6,489 nt of DNA, from NCBI GenBank assembly GCA_934444895.1, contig CAKSDA010000088.1:1-6489 (forward strand), in the 5' to 3' direction. A model generated the notes under the pieces. It searched no databases. It worked only from the letters and a program-made list of their open reading frames with translations, and had not been told where the DNA came from. Shown here in pieces: positions 1 through 6,373 of the stretch. The translations under genes were made by a program, and so were the position numbers. The DNA is from an uncultured Eubacteriales bacterium (GTDB lineage: Bacteria > Bacillota > Clostridia > Oscillospirales > Acutalibacteraceae). Within the stretch, counting starts at the first letter, position 1, and each line of letters starts with the position of its first letter.

Positions 1-33
1 TAAAACTATATCTGTAATGAACATGTAGAAATA

Positions 34-45
34 TAGAAATTTCTA
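34..45. promoter_or_regulatory. 12-bp perfect palindrome upstream of the lipid kinase gene
   Basis: TAGAAATTTCTA is a perfect 12-base inverted repeat that lies 43 bases before the first start codon of the cluster, in a very AT-rich leader. It could be a binding site for a dimeric regulator, but such short AT palindromes also arise by chance. Apart from it and the ribosome binding site at 75-81, positions 1-88 show no convincing -35/-10 pair, and no upstream gene can be identified. Confidence 0.2.
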
Positions 46-88
46 AATTATTTTAAAAATCAAAGCACTTTTACGGAGGTGTTTTTAT

Positions 89-1000
89 ATGTTTCAGGAC
101 AAAAAGATTCTTTTAATTGTAAATCCTGTTTCAGGAACCCTTACGGTAAGGCAAAAACTGTGGCAGATTATAAATGTTTTTTGCAAGGCCGGGTATGTGC
201 CGACTGTTATGCTGACTCAAAAGAGGGGCGACGCCGCCGAGTTTGCAAAAAACTGTCCCAAAGATACGGAAAAAATAGTATGCGCCGGCGGAGACGGAAC
301 ACTTAATGAAGTAATAAGCGGAATCATGCAGTCCGGCGGAGATCATATGTTGGGGTATATTCCAACAGGCACTACGAACGATTTAGCCGAAAGCCTTGGC
401 ATTAAAAAGGACGCGGTAAAAGCTGCTGTGGATATTGTAGAAGGCTCTCCCGCAACTATTGATGTAGGGCGTTTCGGGGAAAGATATTTTAATTATGTTG
501 CGTCTTTCGGCGCCTTTACCGACGCTTCTTACAGTGCTACTCAGGCGGCTAAAAATGTTTTAGGGCATTTTGCGTATGTTTTGCAGGGAATTGCCAGCAT
601 AGGAAATATTCGGCCGTACAACATGAGTTTTAAATTTGACGGTGAGGAAATATCCGGGAAATTCATTTTCGGAGCCGTTTCCAATACTACATCAATGGGC
701 GGAGTTCTAAAAATAAAGGACGAGCTTGTGACCTTTAACGACGGCCTTTTTGAGCTTGTGCTTGTAAAAGCGCCGGAGAATATTTCTCAATTTCATCAGA
801 TAATAAACAGTCTGCTTTCTCAAAATTTTTCAAATGATCTTGTAAGAATGTATCACACTTCGGACATTTTTGTAAGCTGCGATGAAGATATTGATTGGAC
901 CCTTGACGGCGAACATCAAAAGGGCGTAAAAGAAGCGGAAATTAAAAATATAAATAATGCGGTAAAAATAATATTACCGCAAGGAAAAGACAAAATATAA
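89..1000 (+). CDS. Diacylglycerol kinase family lipid kinase (DgkB/YegS type)
   Basis: A soluble, membrane-associated lipid kinase of 303 residues, close to the family's usual 290-310. These enzymes use ATP to phosphorylate diacylglycerol to phosphatidic acid, which returns to phospholipid synthesis; in Gram-positives the diacylglycerol comes largely from lipoteichoic acid assembly. Visible motifs are NPVSG near the N-terminus (residues 12-16), the nucleotide-binding GGDGT loop (67-71) followed by LNEV, PTGTTNDLA (92-100, the family's P-x-GTxNDxA), and a C-terminal DGE (273-275) whose acidic residue is thought to act in catalysis. There is no signal peptide or membrane segment. The ATG is chosen because GGAGGTG at 75-81 sits 7 bases before it. 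The gene ends 34 bases before mreB with no terminator between, so co-transcription with the shape genes is likely. Exact lipid substrate is inferred: YegS-like relatives may use other lipids. Confidence 0.9.
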   Translation: MFQDKKILLIVNPVSGTLTVRQKLWQIINVFCKAGYVPTVMLTQKRGDAAEFAKNCPKDTEKIVCAGGDGTLNEVISGIMQSGGDHMLGYIPTGTTNDLAESLGIKKDAVKAAVDIVEGSPATIDVGRFGERYFNYVASFGAFTDASYSATQAAKNVLGHFAYVLQGIASIGNIRPYNMSFKFDGEEISGKFIFGAVSNTTSMGGVLKIKDELVTFNDGLFELVLVKAPENISQFHQIINSLLSQNFSNDLVRMYHTSDIFVSCDEDIDWTLDGEHQKGVKEAEIKNINNAVKIILPQGKDKI

Positions 1001-1034
1001 ATATATATTTAAAAGTATTTCAGGAGGATAAAAA

Positions 1035-2054
1035 ATGTTTACCCGCGATATTGGAATTGATCTTGGCACGGCGAATACATTGGTTTGCATAAAGGGGAAA
1101 GGCATTGTAATGAGGGAACCCTCTGTTGTTGCCTATGAAGCGAGAAACGATATTGTAAGGGCTGTGGGCACCGAAGCAAAGGAAATGATAGGCCGCACGC
1201 CCGGGTCAATTATTGCAGTAAGACCGTTGAAAGACGGGGTAATTGCGGACTTTGATGTTACGGCCGCAATGCTTAAAAAATTTATTAAACAGGCTCTTCA
1301 CGGTTCAATATTTACAAGAGTCAGAATTATGATTTGCGTACCGGCCGGTGTTACAGAGGTTGAAAGCCGAGCGGTTCATGACGCAGCAATTCAGGCCGGT
1401 GCAAGCGCCGCCAACATTTGTCTTATCCAGGAACCGAAGGCTGCCGCTATAGGTGCCGGTTTGCCGGTGGACGATTCCACAGGCTGCATGGTTGTTGACA
1501 TCGGCGGAGGAACAAGCGAAGTGGCGGTTTTGTCTTTGGGAGATATTGTTACAGCTCAGTCTGTAAGGGTTGCCGGGGACAAGCTGGATGAATCAATAAT
1601 CAACTATATAAGAAAAATGCACAATATGCTAATAGGCGAGCGAACCGCTGAGCAAATAAAAATAGAAATAGGATCGGCGAAGCCTTATGAGGACGAATCC
1701 AGCATGGAAATAAAGGGCAGGAACCTTGTAGACGGGCTGCCCAAGAGTGTAATTATAACTGCGGAAGATGTTCGCGAGGCAATGAAGGATACAATATCCC
1801 AGATTATTGACGCGGTAAGGCTGACCCTTGAAAAAACACCTCCGGAATTGTCTGCTGATATTATAGACAGAGGAATAACATTAACCGGCGGCGGAGCCTT
1901 GCTCAGAGGTCTTGACGAACTTATGGCGGAGGAAACGGGTATTCCTGTTTTTGTTGCGGAAAATCCGCTTGACTGTGTTGTTATAGGCACTGCCAAGGAG
2001 CTTGAGAGAACCGACTTTTCCGAAAATTCATTCCGCCGTTTAAAAAGATACTGA
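1035..2054 (+). CDS. mreB: Rod shape-determining protein MreB (bacterial actin)
   Basis: An actin-fold ATPase of 339 residues, the normal MreB length. It forms short antiparallel filaments on the inner face of the membrane and guides the side-wall synthesis complex. The whole actin signature is present: phosphate-1 loop DLGTANT (9-15), the conserved EPKAAAIGAGL segment (133-143) with the glutamate linked to ATP hydrolysis, phosphate-2 loop DIGGGTSE (155-162), the adenosine-site LTGGGALL around 285-287, and AENPLDC near the C-terminus. It has no N-terminal amphipathic helix, as in other Gram-positive MreBs; the exposed I92-F93 lie where the membrane-dipping loop of the Thermotoga protein falls. 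AGGAGG at 1022-1027 with a 7-base spacer fixes the ATG start. Mbl and MreBH paralogues look alike by sequence, but a position directly before mreC, mreD and PBP2 supports mreB. Confidence 0.97.
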   Translation: MFTRDIGIDLGTANTLVCIKGKGIVMREPSVVAYEARNDIVRAVGTEAKEMIGRTPGSIIAVRPLKDGVIADFDVTAAMLKKFIKQALHGSIFTRVRIMICVPAGVTEVESRAVHDAAIQAGASAANICLIQEPKAAAIGAGLPVDDSTGCMVVDIGGGTSEVAVLSLGDIVTAQSVRVAGDKLDESIINYIRKMHNMLIGERTAEQIKIEIGSAKPYEDESSMEIKGRNLVDGLPKSVIITAEDVREAMKDTISQIIDAVRLTLEKTPPELSADIIDRGITLTGGGALLRGLDELMAEETGIPVFVAENPLDCVVIGTAKELERTDFSENSFRRLKRY

Positions 2055-2076
2055 TATTATATGCGCGCCGTTTAAA
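2034..2076 (+). repeat. 11-bp direct repeat across the mreB-mreC junction
   Basis: CGCCGTTTAAA occurs at 2034-2044, inside the last codons of mreB (reading Arg-Arg-Leu-Lys), and again at 2066-2076 in the spacer before mreC, 32 bases later. The second copy is in a different frame from mreB and is not translated. It may be a trace of a short tandem duplication or a coincidence; no function can be assigned. Confidence 0.4.
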
Positions 2077-2084
2077 GGCTGCCG

Positions 2085-2090
2085 AAAGGT
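2085..2090 (+). promoter_or_regulatory. Ribosome binding site that sets a UUG start for mreC
   Basis: AAAGGT lies 9 bases before the TTG at 2100. It is weaker than the AGGAGG before mreB. The in-frame ATG at 2061 cannot be used because TAA follows after four codons, and the next in-frame ATG, at 2136, has no purine-rich site and would cut off the basic residues before the membrane anchor. A TTG start is therefore the best reading. Confidence 0.65.
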
Positions 2091-2099
2091 TGATATAGT

Positions 2100-2948
2100 T
2101 TGCGTTTTTTTATAAGAAGCAGAAAATTTAAAATAATGTGCAGCGTAACGGCCGCTATAGTTGTTGTCGCAATTATTGCGTCGATTATAGGGAGCTCCGC
2201 CTCCCCACAAAACGGTGTTGTAGGGGCTGTAACTTCGTCTTTTCAGAGCGCAATTAAAAGCTGCACCGACTGGATTGGCGATTTTGGCAAGAGAATCCAA
2301 AAAAATGACGAACTTATGCTTCAAAACTCCTCTTTGCAGGCAAAGGTCAACGATCTTACCTCCGATTTAATGGATTATGACAAGGTAAAGCAGGAAAATG
2401 AGTTTTATAAAAAGTATTTGGATATAAAAACAACCAACCCGGATTATGTAATGGAAAAAGCAACCCTTATTTCAAAAAACAGCGACGATCCATACGGTTC
2501 CTTTACCATAAACAAGGGAAGCCTTCAGGGAATTTCTCTTCGGGATCCGGTGATTACGAATGAAGGACTTGTGGGATATATATCCGAGGTAAACCCTTCC
2601 TTTTCAAAGGTTTCCACGGTTCTGGATACTTCAATCAGCTGTGGCGGAATTGACCGTCGAACTACTGACGCGGGGGTTATTTCAGGGGATTTAAATCTTG
2701 CAAAAAAAGGAAAAACCAAGTTTAACAATGTACTGAGAAGCTCCGGAGTTGCAACGGGAGACTATATTGTAACCTCCGGCGGCGGGGTTTTCCCTGAAGG
2801 AATTGTTATAGGCACGGTAGACAGTATTCATAACGAAGTATATAATACCGCCCTTTATGCAGTTGTTACGCCTATTGTGAACTTTAGCGAGCTGAGAGAT
2901 ATGATGGTTATTACATATTTTTCAGGGCAGGGCAGTTCTGCGGAGTAG
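2100..2948 (+). CDS. mreC: Rod shape-determining protein MreC
   Basis: A 282-residue bitopic membrane protein, the usual MreC size. It sits mostly outside the cell membrane and bridges MreB and MreD to the wall synthases; in the best-studied systems it binds and activates PBP2. A short basic N-terminus (R-S-R-K-F-K) precedes one membrane helix at about residues 12-30. A helical, charged stretch at about 64-107 (K-N-D-E-L through K-Q-E-N-E-F-Y-K-K-Y-L) should form the dimerising coiled coil. The two beta-barrel lobes follow, with family landmarks NKGSLQGI and EGLVGYI (138-161) and VTSGGGVFPEGIVIGTV (224-240), the typical 'TSG-G-FP-G--VG-V' block. The TTG start is supported by the site at 2085-2090 and by the basic residues before the helix. 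mreD follows after only 5 bases. Confidence 0.95.
   Translation: MRFFIRSRKFKIMCSVTAAIVVVAIIASIIGSSASPQNGVVGAVTSSFQSAIKSCTDWIGDFGKRIQKNDELMLQNSSLQAKVNDLTSDLMDYDKVKQENEFYKKYLDIKTTNPDYVMEKATLISKNSDDPYGSFTINKGSLQGISLRDPVITNEGLVGYISEVNPSFSKVSTVLDTSISCGGIDRRTTDAGVISGDLNLAKKGKTKFNNVLRSSGVATGDYIVTSGGGVFPEGIVIGTVDSIHNEVYNTALYAVVTPIVNFSELRDMMVITYFSGQGSSAE
2942..2945 (+). promoter_or_regulatory. mreD ribosome binding site inside the end of mreC
   Basis: GGAG covers the last coding bases of mreC (Ala-Glu) and lies 8 bases before the mreD ATG. Because ribosomes finishing mreC pass over it, translation of mreD is probably coupled to that of mreC, which would help keep the two membrane partners in balance. 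The coupling is inferred from the spacing. Confidence 0.55.
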
Positions 2949-2953
2949 TTGTT

Positions 2954-3475
2954 ATGATAAAGTATGTTGAAAAATATAATACAACGGTATATTACATGCT
3001 GGGCATATTGTGCTTTGGCCTTTTTACCCTGCAAAGAATAAGTGTGTTCAGTTTTAAAATCGGACAAGCAGTGCCTCTTCTGTTGCTTCCGGTGGTTATT
3101 TCCATAGGTTGCTTTTTTAAGGAATGGACAGGGTTTTGGTATGGGCTTTTGTGCGGTATAGCGGTTGATACGGTCGCGTCCGGAACATTTGTCTTCAACA
3201 CATTGGCGCTTATGCTTATAGGGCTTGCTTCCGGACTTGTTTTTCACTACATTTTAAACCGCAATATAAAAGCTTTTGCAATATTCGGCACGGCGCTTAC
3301 CTTTTTGTATTACATAATGAGGTGGGTATTTCTTGTTTATTTAAGAAAAGATCCGTCCGCGGGAATAATTTTAATGGAATATATTATTCCGTCTGCAATT
3401 TATACTTCGGTTTTTGGAATACCGTTTTTCTATTTTATAAGAAAGATAGCAAAAAAATATTTGTTACAAAAATAA
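2954..3475 (+). CDS. mreD: Rod shape-determining protein MreD
   Basis: A small integral membrane protein of 173 residues, within the 160-190 usual for MreD. It belongs to the elongation complex with MreB and MreC. Nearly the whole chain is hydrophobic, and about six membrane helices can be drawn at roughly 12-30, 38-55, 59-76, 80-100, 106-130 and 142-162. The third holds the family's best-conserved feature, a glycine-spaced helix ending in aspartate (G-F-W-Y-G-L-L-C-G-I-A-V-D, 60-72). The C-terminus is basic (R-K-I-A-K-K), consistent with a cytoplasmic end. MreD diverges quickly in sequence, so the call rests on topology, the G-x3-G-x3-G-x3-D pattern and a position between mreC and PBP2. The ATG is the only start with a site (2942-2945) in register. 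Confidence 0.92.
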   Translation: MIKYVEKYNTTVYYMLGILCFGLFTLQRISVFSFKIGQAVPLLLLPVVISIGCFFKEWTGFWYGLLCGIAVDTVASGTFVFNTLALMLIGLASGLVFHYILNRNIKAFAIFGTALTFLYYIMRWVFLVYLRKDPSAGIILMEYIIPSAIYTSVFGIPFFYFIRKIAKKYLLQK

Positions 3476-3484
3476 CCTTTAAGT

Positions 3485-3493
3485 AAAGGGGTG
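3485..3493 (+). promoter_or_regulatory. Ribosome binding site that sets a UUG start for mrdA
   Basis: AAAGGGGTG is a strong match to the 16S rRNA tail and lies 7 bases before the TTG at 3501. The GTG at 3491 within it is out of frame. Starting at 3501 keeps the basic cytoplasmic tail (M-R-K-K-K) that normally precedes the PBP2 anchor, so TTG is very probably the true start. Confidence 0.75.
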
Positions 3494-3500
3494 AGAGATA

Positions 3501-5501
3501 TTGCGAAAGAAAAAGCAGGATGATTTTGCTAAAAGCGTTAAAAGGGATAAACAAAGGTACATTATACTTATAGTATGCTGCGTTCTTTGTTTTTTGATTT
3601 TCTTTGTACGGGCGTTTGAACTTCAGATTGTCGAAGCTGATAAATATGTTGCTCAGGCTGCCGGAATTACAACCATAACTGCCCCTATTAAGGCGGCAAG
3701 AGGTGAAATTCTTGATTGCTATGGCAGACCGATTGCAACAAACAGAGAAGGTTATAATATAATCTTTAACTATGCGTCAATAAAAAGAGACACAATAAAT
3801 GATACAATTCTCTCCCTTGTGAAACTTGTAAAGGATGTTGAAATAAAGGACGATTTACCGATTTCGGCAACAGAACCCTATACTTTTACGGGTACAGAGT
3901 CTTCTGTCAACAGAATGTTGGATATGCTTAGACTTGCACATTATGCAACACCTGAAAACTGTTTTACGGAGCTTGTAAAAAAATATTCTCTCGAAGACAG
4001 AGACAGAGCCACCCAAAGAACAATAATGGGAATAAGGTATACCATGGACAGAGCCGGATTTTCAATATCGGTGCCCTATACTTTTGCCGAAGATGTCGGA
4101 AGCAACATTATGACAAGGGTTTCGGAAGATCCGCAGTATTCGGAAAACGGAGTGGCAATTGAAATTGCGTCATTTAGAAAATATGAGGCTTCTTCGGTTG
4201 CGCCTCATATTATCGGAGAATTGGGCGCCATTGATGCAAAGAACTGGGAAAAATATAAGGAAAAGGGATATTCATATAACGATAAGGTCGGAAAAAGCGG
4301 AATTGAAAAAGCCTGCGAGAATGAATTAAGAGGTCAGGACGGAACTATTACCTATTCGGTAAATTCCAAAGGCAAAATACTTTCTTCCACCGTTACTAAA
4401 GAACCGGTTGCCGGAAATACGGTAAGGCTTACAATAGATAAAAATATTCAACTTTCGGCTCAGGCGGCACTTGCCGAAACGGTTAAAAGTATACCTACTG
4501 CAACCACCGGAGCGGCAGTTGCCATAAACATTAAAACCGGCGGCGTGCTGGCTTCGGCAAACTATCCGTCATATACCTACGATCAGTATAAAAAGGATTA
4601 TAAAGCTTTGGCAGATGATCCGGCACACCCTCTGTTTGACAGAGCGTTCAACGGAACATATCCTCCCGGATCCGTTTTTAAGCCGGCTGTCGCCTGCGCC
4701 GCGCTGCAGGCAGGCGTTGTTACGGCGGGAGAAACAATAACCTGTACCGGCAAATACAGAAGGTTTGATAATTATCAGCCCCACTGCATGCATGTTCACG
4801 GACCTATGAATATTACAAACGCCCTTTCAAAATCATGCAACTATTACTTTTTCGAAGCCGGTTACAGACTGGGAATAAAGCGGCTTAACGAATACTGCCT
4901 GGCTTTCGGACTGGGAGATTATACCGGCGTTGAAGTGTCTGAAAACAAGGGCATTCTGGCGGGACCTTCAAGTAAAGAGCAATGGTTTGACGGATATACA
5001 CTGTCAGCTTCAATCGGTCAGTCCGACAACTCTTTTACCCCTTTACAACTGGCAGCATATACCGCCACAATAGCAAACGACGGGGTAAGATATAAAACAA
5101 CCCTGGTGGATAAAATTATGTCATATTCACAAAGCGAGGTTGTAAAACAGAACAAGGCAACGGTTTTAAACAAGGTAAATGTAAATAAAAATGTTATAGA
5201 TACGGTAAAAAACGGAATGTTGTCTGTTACCGAAGACGGTACGGGAAGCCGAATATTCAGGGATTATTCCATAACAGTCGGAGGAAAGACCGGTACCGCA
5301 GAAACAACAAAAGGGGTTGATAATGCGGTGTTTATCGCATTTGCCCCTTATGATGATCCTGAGATTGCAGTTGCGGTTGTTATTGAGCACGGAAAATTCG
5401 GAACTTATGCCGGTAATCTGGTAAAGTCAATTTTCAGTTCTTATTTCTTTACACAAATGACCAATACTACCGAATCTCCGGCATATCAACTGTTGCAGTA
5501 G
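3501..5501 (+). CDS. mrdA: Penicillin-binding protein 2 (MrdA), class B transpeptidase of the elongation complex
   Basis: A 666-residue D,D-transpeptidase that cross-links peptidoglycan during side-wall growth, normally paired with the RodA polymerase. A basic cytoplasmic tail precedes one membrane anchor (about 19-38). The pedestal domain starts with RGEILDCYGRPIATN (67-81), the family's RGxIxDxxGxxLA block, and reaches GKSGIEKA (264-271) before the catalytic domain. All three catalytic motifs are intact: S391-V-F-K394 (nucleophile serine in PPGSVFKP), S445-C-N447 and K596-T-G-T599. SIGQ and TPLQLA (504-518) are also typical. C415, C429, H433 and C446 cluster beside the active site and resemble the zinc ligands reported for some class B PBPs. 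There is no PASTA domain, which argues against SpoVD; position after mreD supports MrdA. It is probably a target of beta-lactams. The start is a TTG with a strong site. Confidence 0.95.
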   Translation: MRKKKQDDFAKSVKRDKQRYIILIVCCVLCFLIFFVRAFELQIVEADKYVAQAAGITTITAPIKAARGEILDCYGRPIATNREGYNIIFNYASIKRDTINDTILSLVKLVKDVEIKDDLPISATEPYTFTGTESSVNRMLDMLRLAHYATPENCFTELVKKYSLEDRDRATQRTIMGIRYTMDRAGFSISVPYTFAEDVGSNIMTRVSEDPQYSENGVAIEIASFRKYEASSVAPHIIGELGAIDAKNWEKYKEKGYSYNDKVGKSGIEKACENELRGQDGTITYSVNSKGKILSSTVTKEPVAGNTVRLTIDKNIQLSAQAALAETVKSIPTATTGAAVAINIKTGGVLASANYPSYTYDQYKKDYKALADDPAHPLFDRAFNGTYPPGSVFKPAVACAALQAGVVTAGETITCTGKYRRFDNYQPHCMHVHGPMNITNALSKSCNYYFFEAGYRLGIKRLNEYCLAFGLGDYTGVEVSENKGILAGPSSKEQWFDGYTLSASIGQSDNSFTPLQLAAYTATIANDGVRYKTTLVDKIMSYSQSEVVKQNKATVLNKVNVNKNVIDTVKNGMLSVTEDGTGSRIFRDYSITVGGKTGTAETTKGVDNAVFIAFAPYDDPEIAVAVVIEHGKFGTYAGNLVKSIFSSYFFTQMTNTTESPAYQLLQ

Positions 5502-5621
5502 TTGCGGTAAAACGGCATAAAATTTTAAAAAACAATATATAAGACAATATATAGGTATAAGCCGTTACAGGTTGCAGCAAGACAGAGTACTAAAATTTTG
5601 CAGTACAAAGCAGGTGGAATT
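5502..5621 (+). promoter_or_regulatory. AT-rich spacer with tandem direct repeat, possible promoter region for the lipoprotein gene
   Basis: This 120-base gap is the longest between + strand genes. It holds ACAATATATA twice (5532-5541 and 5544-5553, 12-base period) and TATAAG at 5556-5561. TATATA at 5548-5553 with TTAAAA 17 bases upstream (5525-5530) is a poor promoter match, so a separate promoter is possible but unproven. AACGGC (5511-5516) and GCCGTT (5561-5566) flank the repeats as a distant inverted pair. No GC-rich hairpin with a T-run is present, so read-through from mrdA is expected. Confidence 0.25.
5612..5617 (+). promoter_or_regulatory. Ribosome binding site choosing the ATG of the lipoprotein
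   Basis: AGGTGG lies 4 bases before the ATG at 5622 (7 bases if measured from the AGG at 5612-5614). An in-frame TTG at 5598 would add eight residues, but has no site of its own and would put uncharged residues before the signal peptide's lysines. The ATG gives a normal M-K-K-I signal peptide and is preferred. Confidence 0.7.
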
Positions 5622-6215
5622 ATGAAAAAAATCATTACAGCATTATCTTTTGCTATCTCTTTAACCCTTATGGTAACCCTATGCGGATGCCTGGGCGACA
5701 AAAAGTCCAACGAATCAAAAAGCTCATCATCAAATGGCATGAATATCATTTCATATGCTAAAGACGGTAAAATACCGGAGATCCCTTTTGCTCTGGGTGA
5801 AAATGTTGAAACTCTAAAGAGCAAGTATAAGGATACCGTGGAAAGCGGGAGCGAGGTCGATGACCTAACGGTTGATGAGGGTGAAAAAACAGTTTGGTTA
5901 GACGGCGGAAGCGTAGTATTCTGCTATACTAAGGCAAATGCCGACAAGGGGATATCGGCTGTTGTTGCAAAGGAATATGCATACAATTTTTCCATGGGAG
6001 GGGTCAGCACCCCTGAAGATGTAATTGCCGCAGTGGATTCCAAGGATTATACAAGGCAGGCGGCTACTGAAAATGAGGTGTTTTTCCTTCCTACGGTTCC
6101 GGAAAACTGCGAATGTATAAAATACATTGCCGGCGAAAATGAGTTAAGGTTTATATTTATAGACGGTTATCTTTCGGCAGTGACATTAATTAACCCTGCA
6201 CTTTGGGCGCAATGA
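5622..6215 (+). CDS. Putative lipoprotein of unknown function, possible internal duplication
   Basis: A 197-residue exported protein I do not recognise. It opens with a lipoprotein signal peptide: M-K-K, a hydrophobic core (4-20), then the lipobox L20-C-G-C23, so C23 should be lipidated and anchor it to the outer face of the membrane. Cysteine at the -2 position is unusual. A serine-rich tether (about 29-38) leads to the mature domain. Two halves look related: 58-115 starts LGENVETLKSKY and ends VVFCY...GISAVV, while 127-189 starts GVSTPEDVIAAV and ends LRFIFIDGYLSAVTL. A helix followed by beta strands, repeated twice, recalls BamE/BLIP-like folds; this is speculation. Cysteines C101, C163 and C165 lie in the exported part. 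It lies 120 bases after mrdA and 17 before a terminator, so it is probably the last gene of the transcript. A role in wall growth is only suggested by position. Confidence 0.8.
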   Translation: MKKIITALSFAISLTLMVTLCGCLGDKKSNESKSSSSNGMNIISYAKDGKIPEIPFALGENVETLKSKYKDTVESGSEVDDLTVDEGEKTVWLDGGSVVFCYTKANADKGISAVVAKEYAYNFSMGGVSTPEDVIAAVDSKDYTRQAATENEVFFLPTVPENCECIKYIAGENELRFIFIDGYLSAVTLINPALWAQ

Positions 6216-6232
6216 TAAAATTATAAAAATCA

Positions 6233-6271
6233 GGCGGAGAGCGGATCTATTAGATCCGCTCTCCGCCTTTT
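6233..6271. terminator. Strong rho-independent terminator, probably bidirectional
   Basis: The arms 6233-6248 and 6252-6267 pair perfectly: 16 base pairs, GC-rich at the base (GGCGGAGAGCGG with CCGCTCTCCGCC), around a 3-base loop. TTTT (6268-6271) follows on the + strand. On the - strand the hairpin is followed by TGATTTTTATAATTTT (6232 down to 6217), also a good U-tract. It begins 17 bases after the lipoprotein stop codon and lies between converging genes, so it can end the mre-side transcript and the comM transcript arriving from the right. Confidence 0.93.
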
Positions 6272-6373
6272 GCATTGATATTTTCAATAGGCATGTGATA
6301 GCCGGCCTATCTTTGCTGAAATGCTTTTTATACGCCAAAATCCATTATAAAGCGTAAGGCTTGTATTTCATAA

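Noticed and set aside
79..346. Overlapping ORFs of 71-75 codons at the start of the lipid kinase gene on both strands
   Set aside because: They lie in other frames of a gene with clear family motifs, have cysteine- and arginine-rich composition typical of shadow frames, and resemble no family.
2061..2075. Tiny leader ORF ATG-CGC-GCC-GTT-TAA before mreC
   Set aside because: Four codons with no ribosome binding site in front of it; nothing suggests that it is translated or controls mreC.
2855..3247. 130-codon ORF on the - strand across the mreC-mreD junction
   Set aside because: It is antisense to two recognised genes, has no ribosome binding site worth noting, and its composition is that of a shadow of hydrophobic MreD codons.
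5587..5606. Small hairpin GTACT/AGTAC before the lipoprotein start
   Set aside because: Five pairs with an AT-rich 10-base loop is too weak to be a terminator or riboswitch, and no aptamer-like conserved blocks are present.
6287..6310. Inverted repeat ATAGGC/GCCTAT in the last spacer as an extra terminator
   Set aside because: Six pairs with a 12-base loop and no U-tract on either strand; much weaker than the nearby 16-bp stem.
6336..6372. Possible - strand promoter with TATAAT (6349-6344) that could make a short RNA ending at the bidirectional terminator
   Set aside because: The -10 box is perfect, but the best -35 candidates at 16-18 bases spacing match the consensus in about three of six positions. 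In AT-rich DNA this is expected by chance, and no conserved RNA structure is visible.
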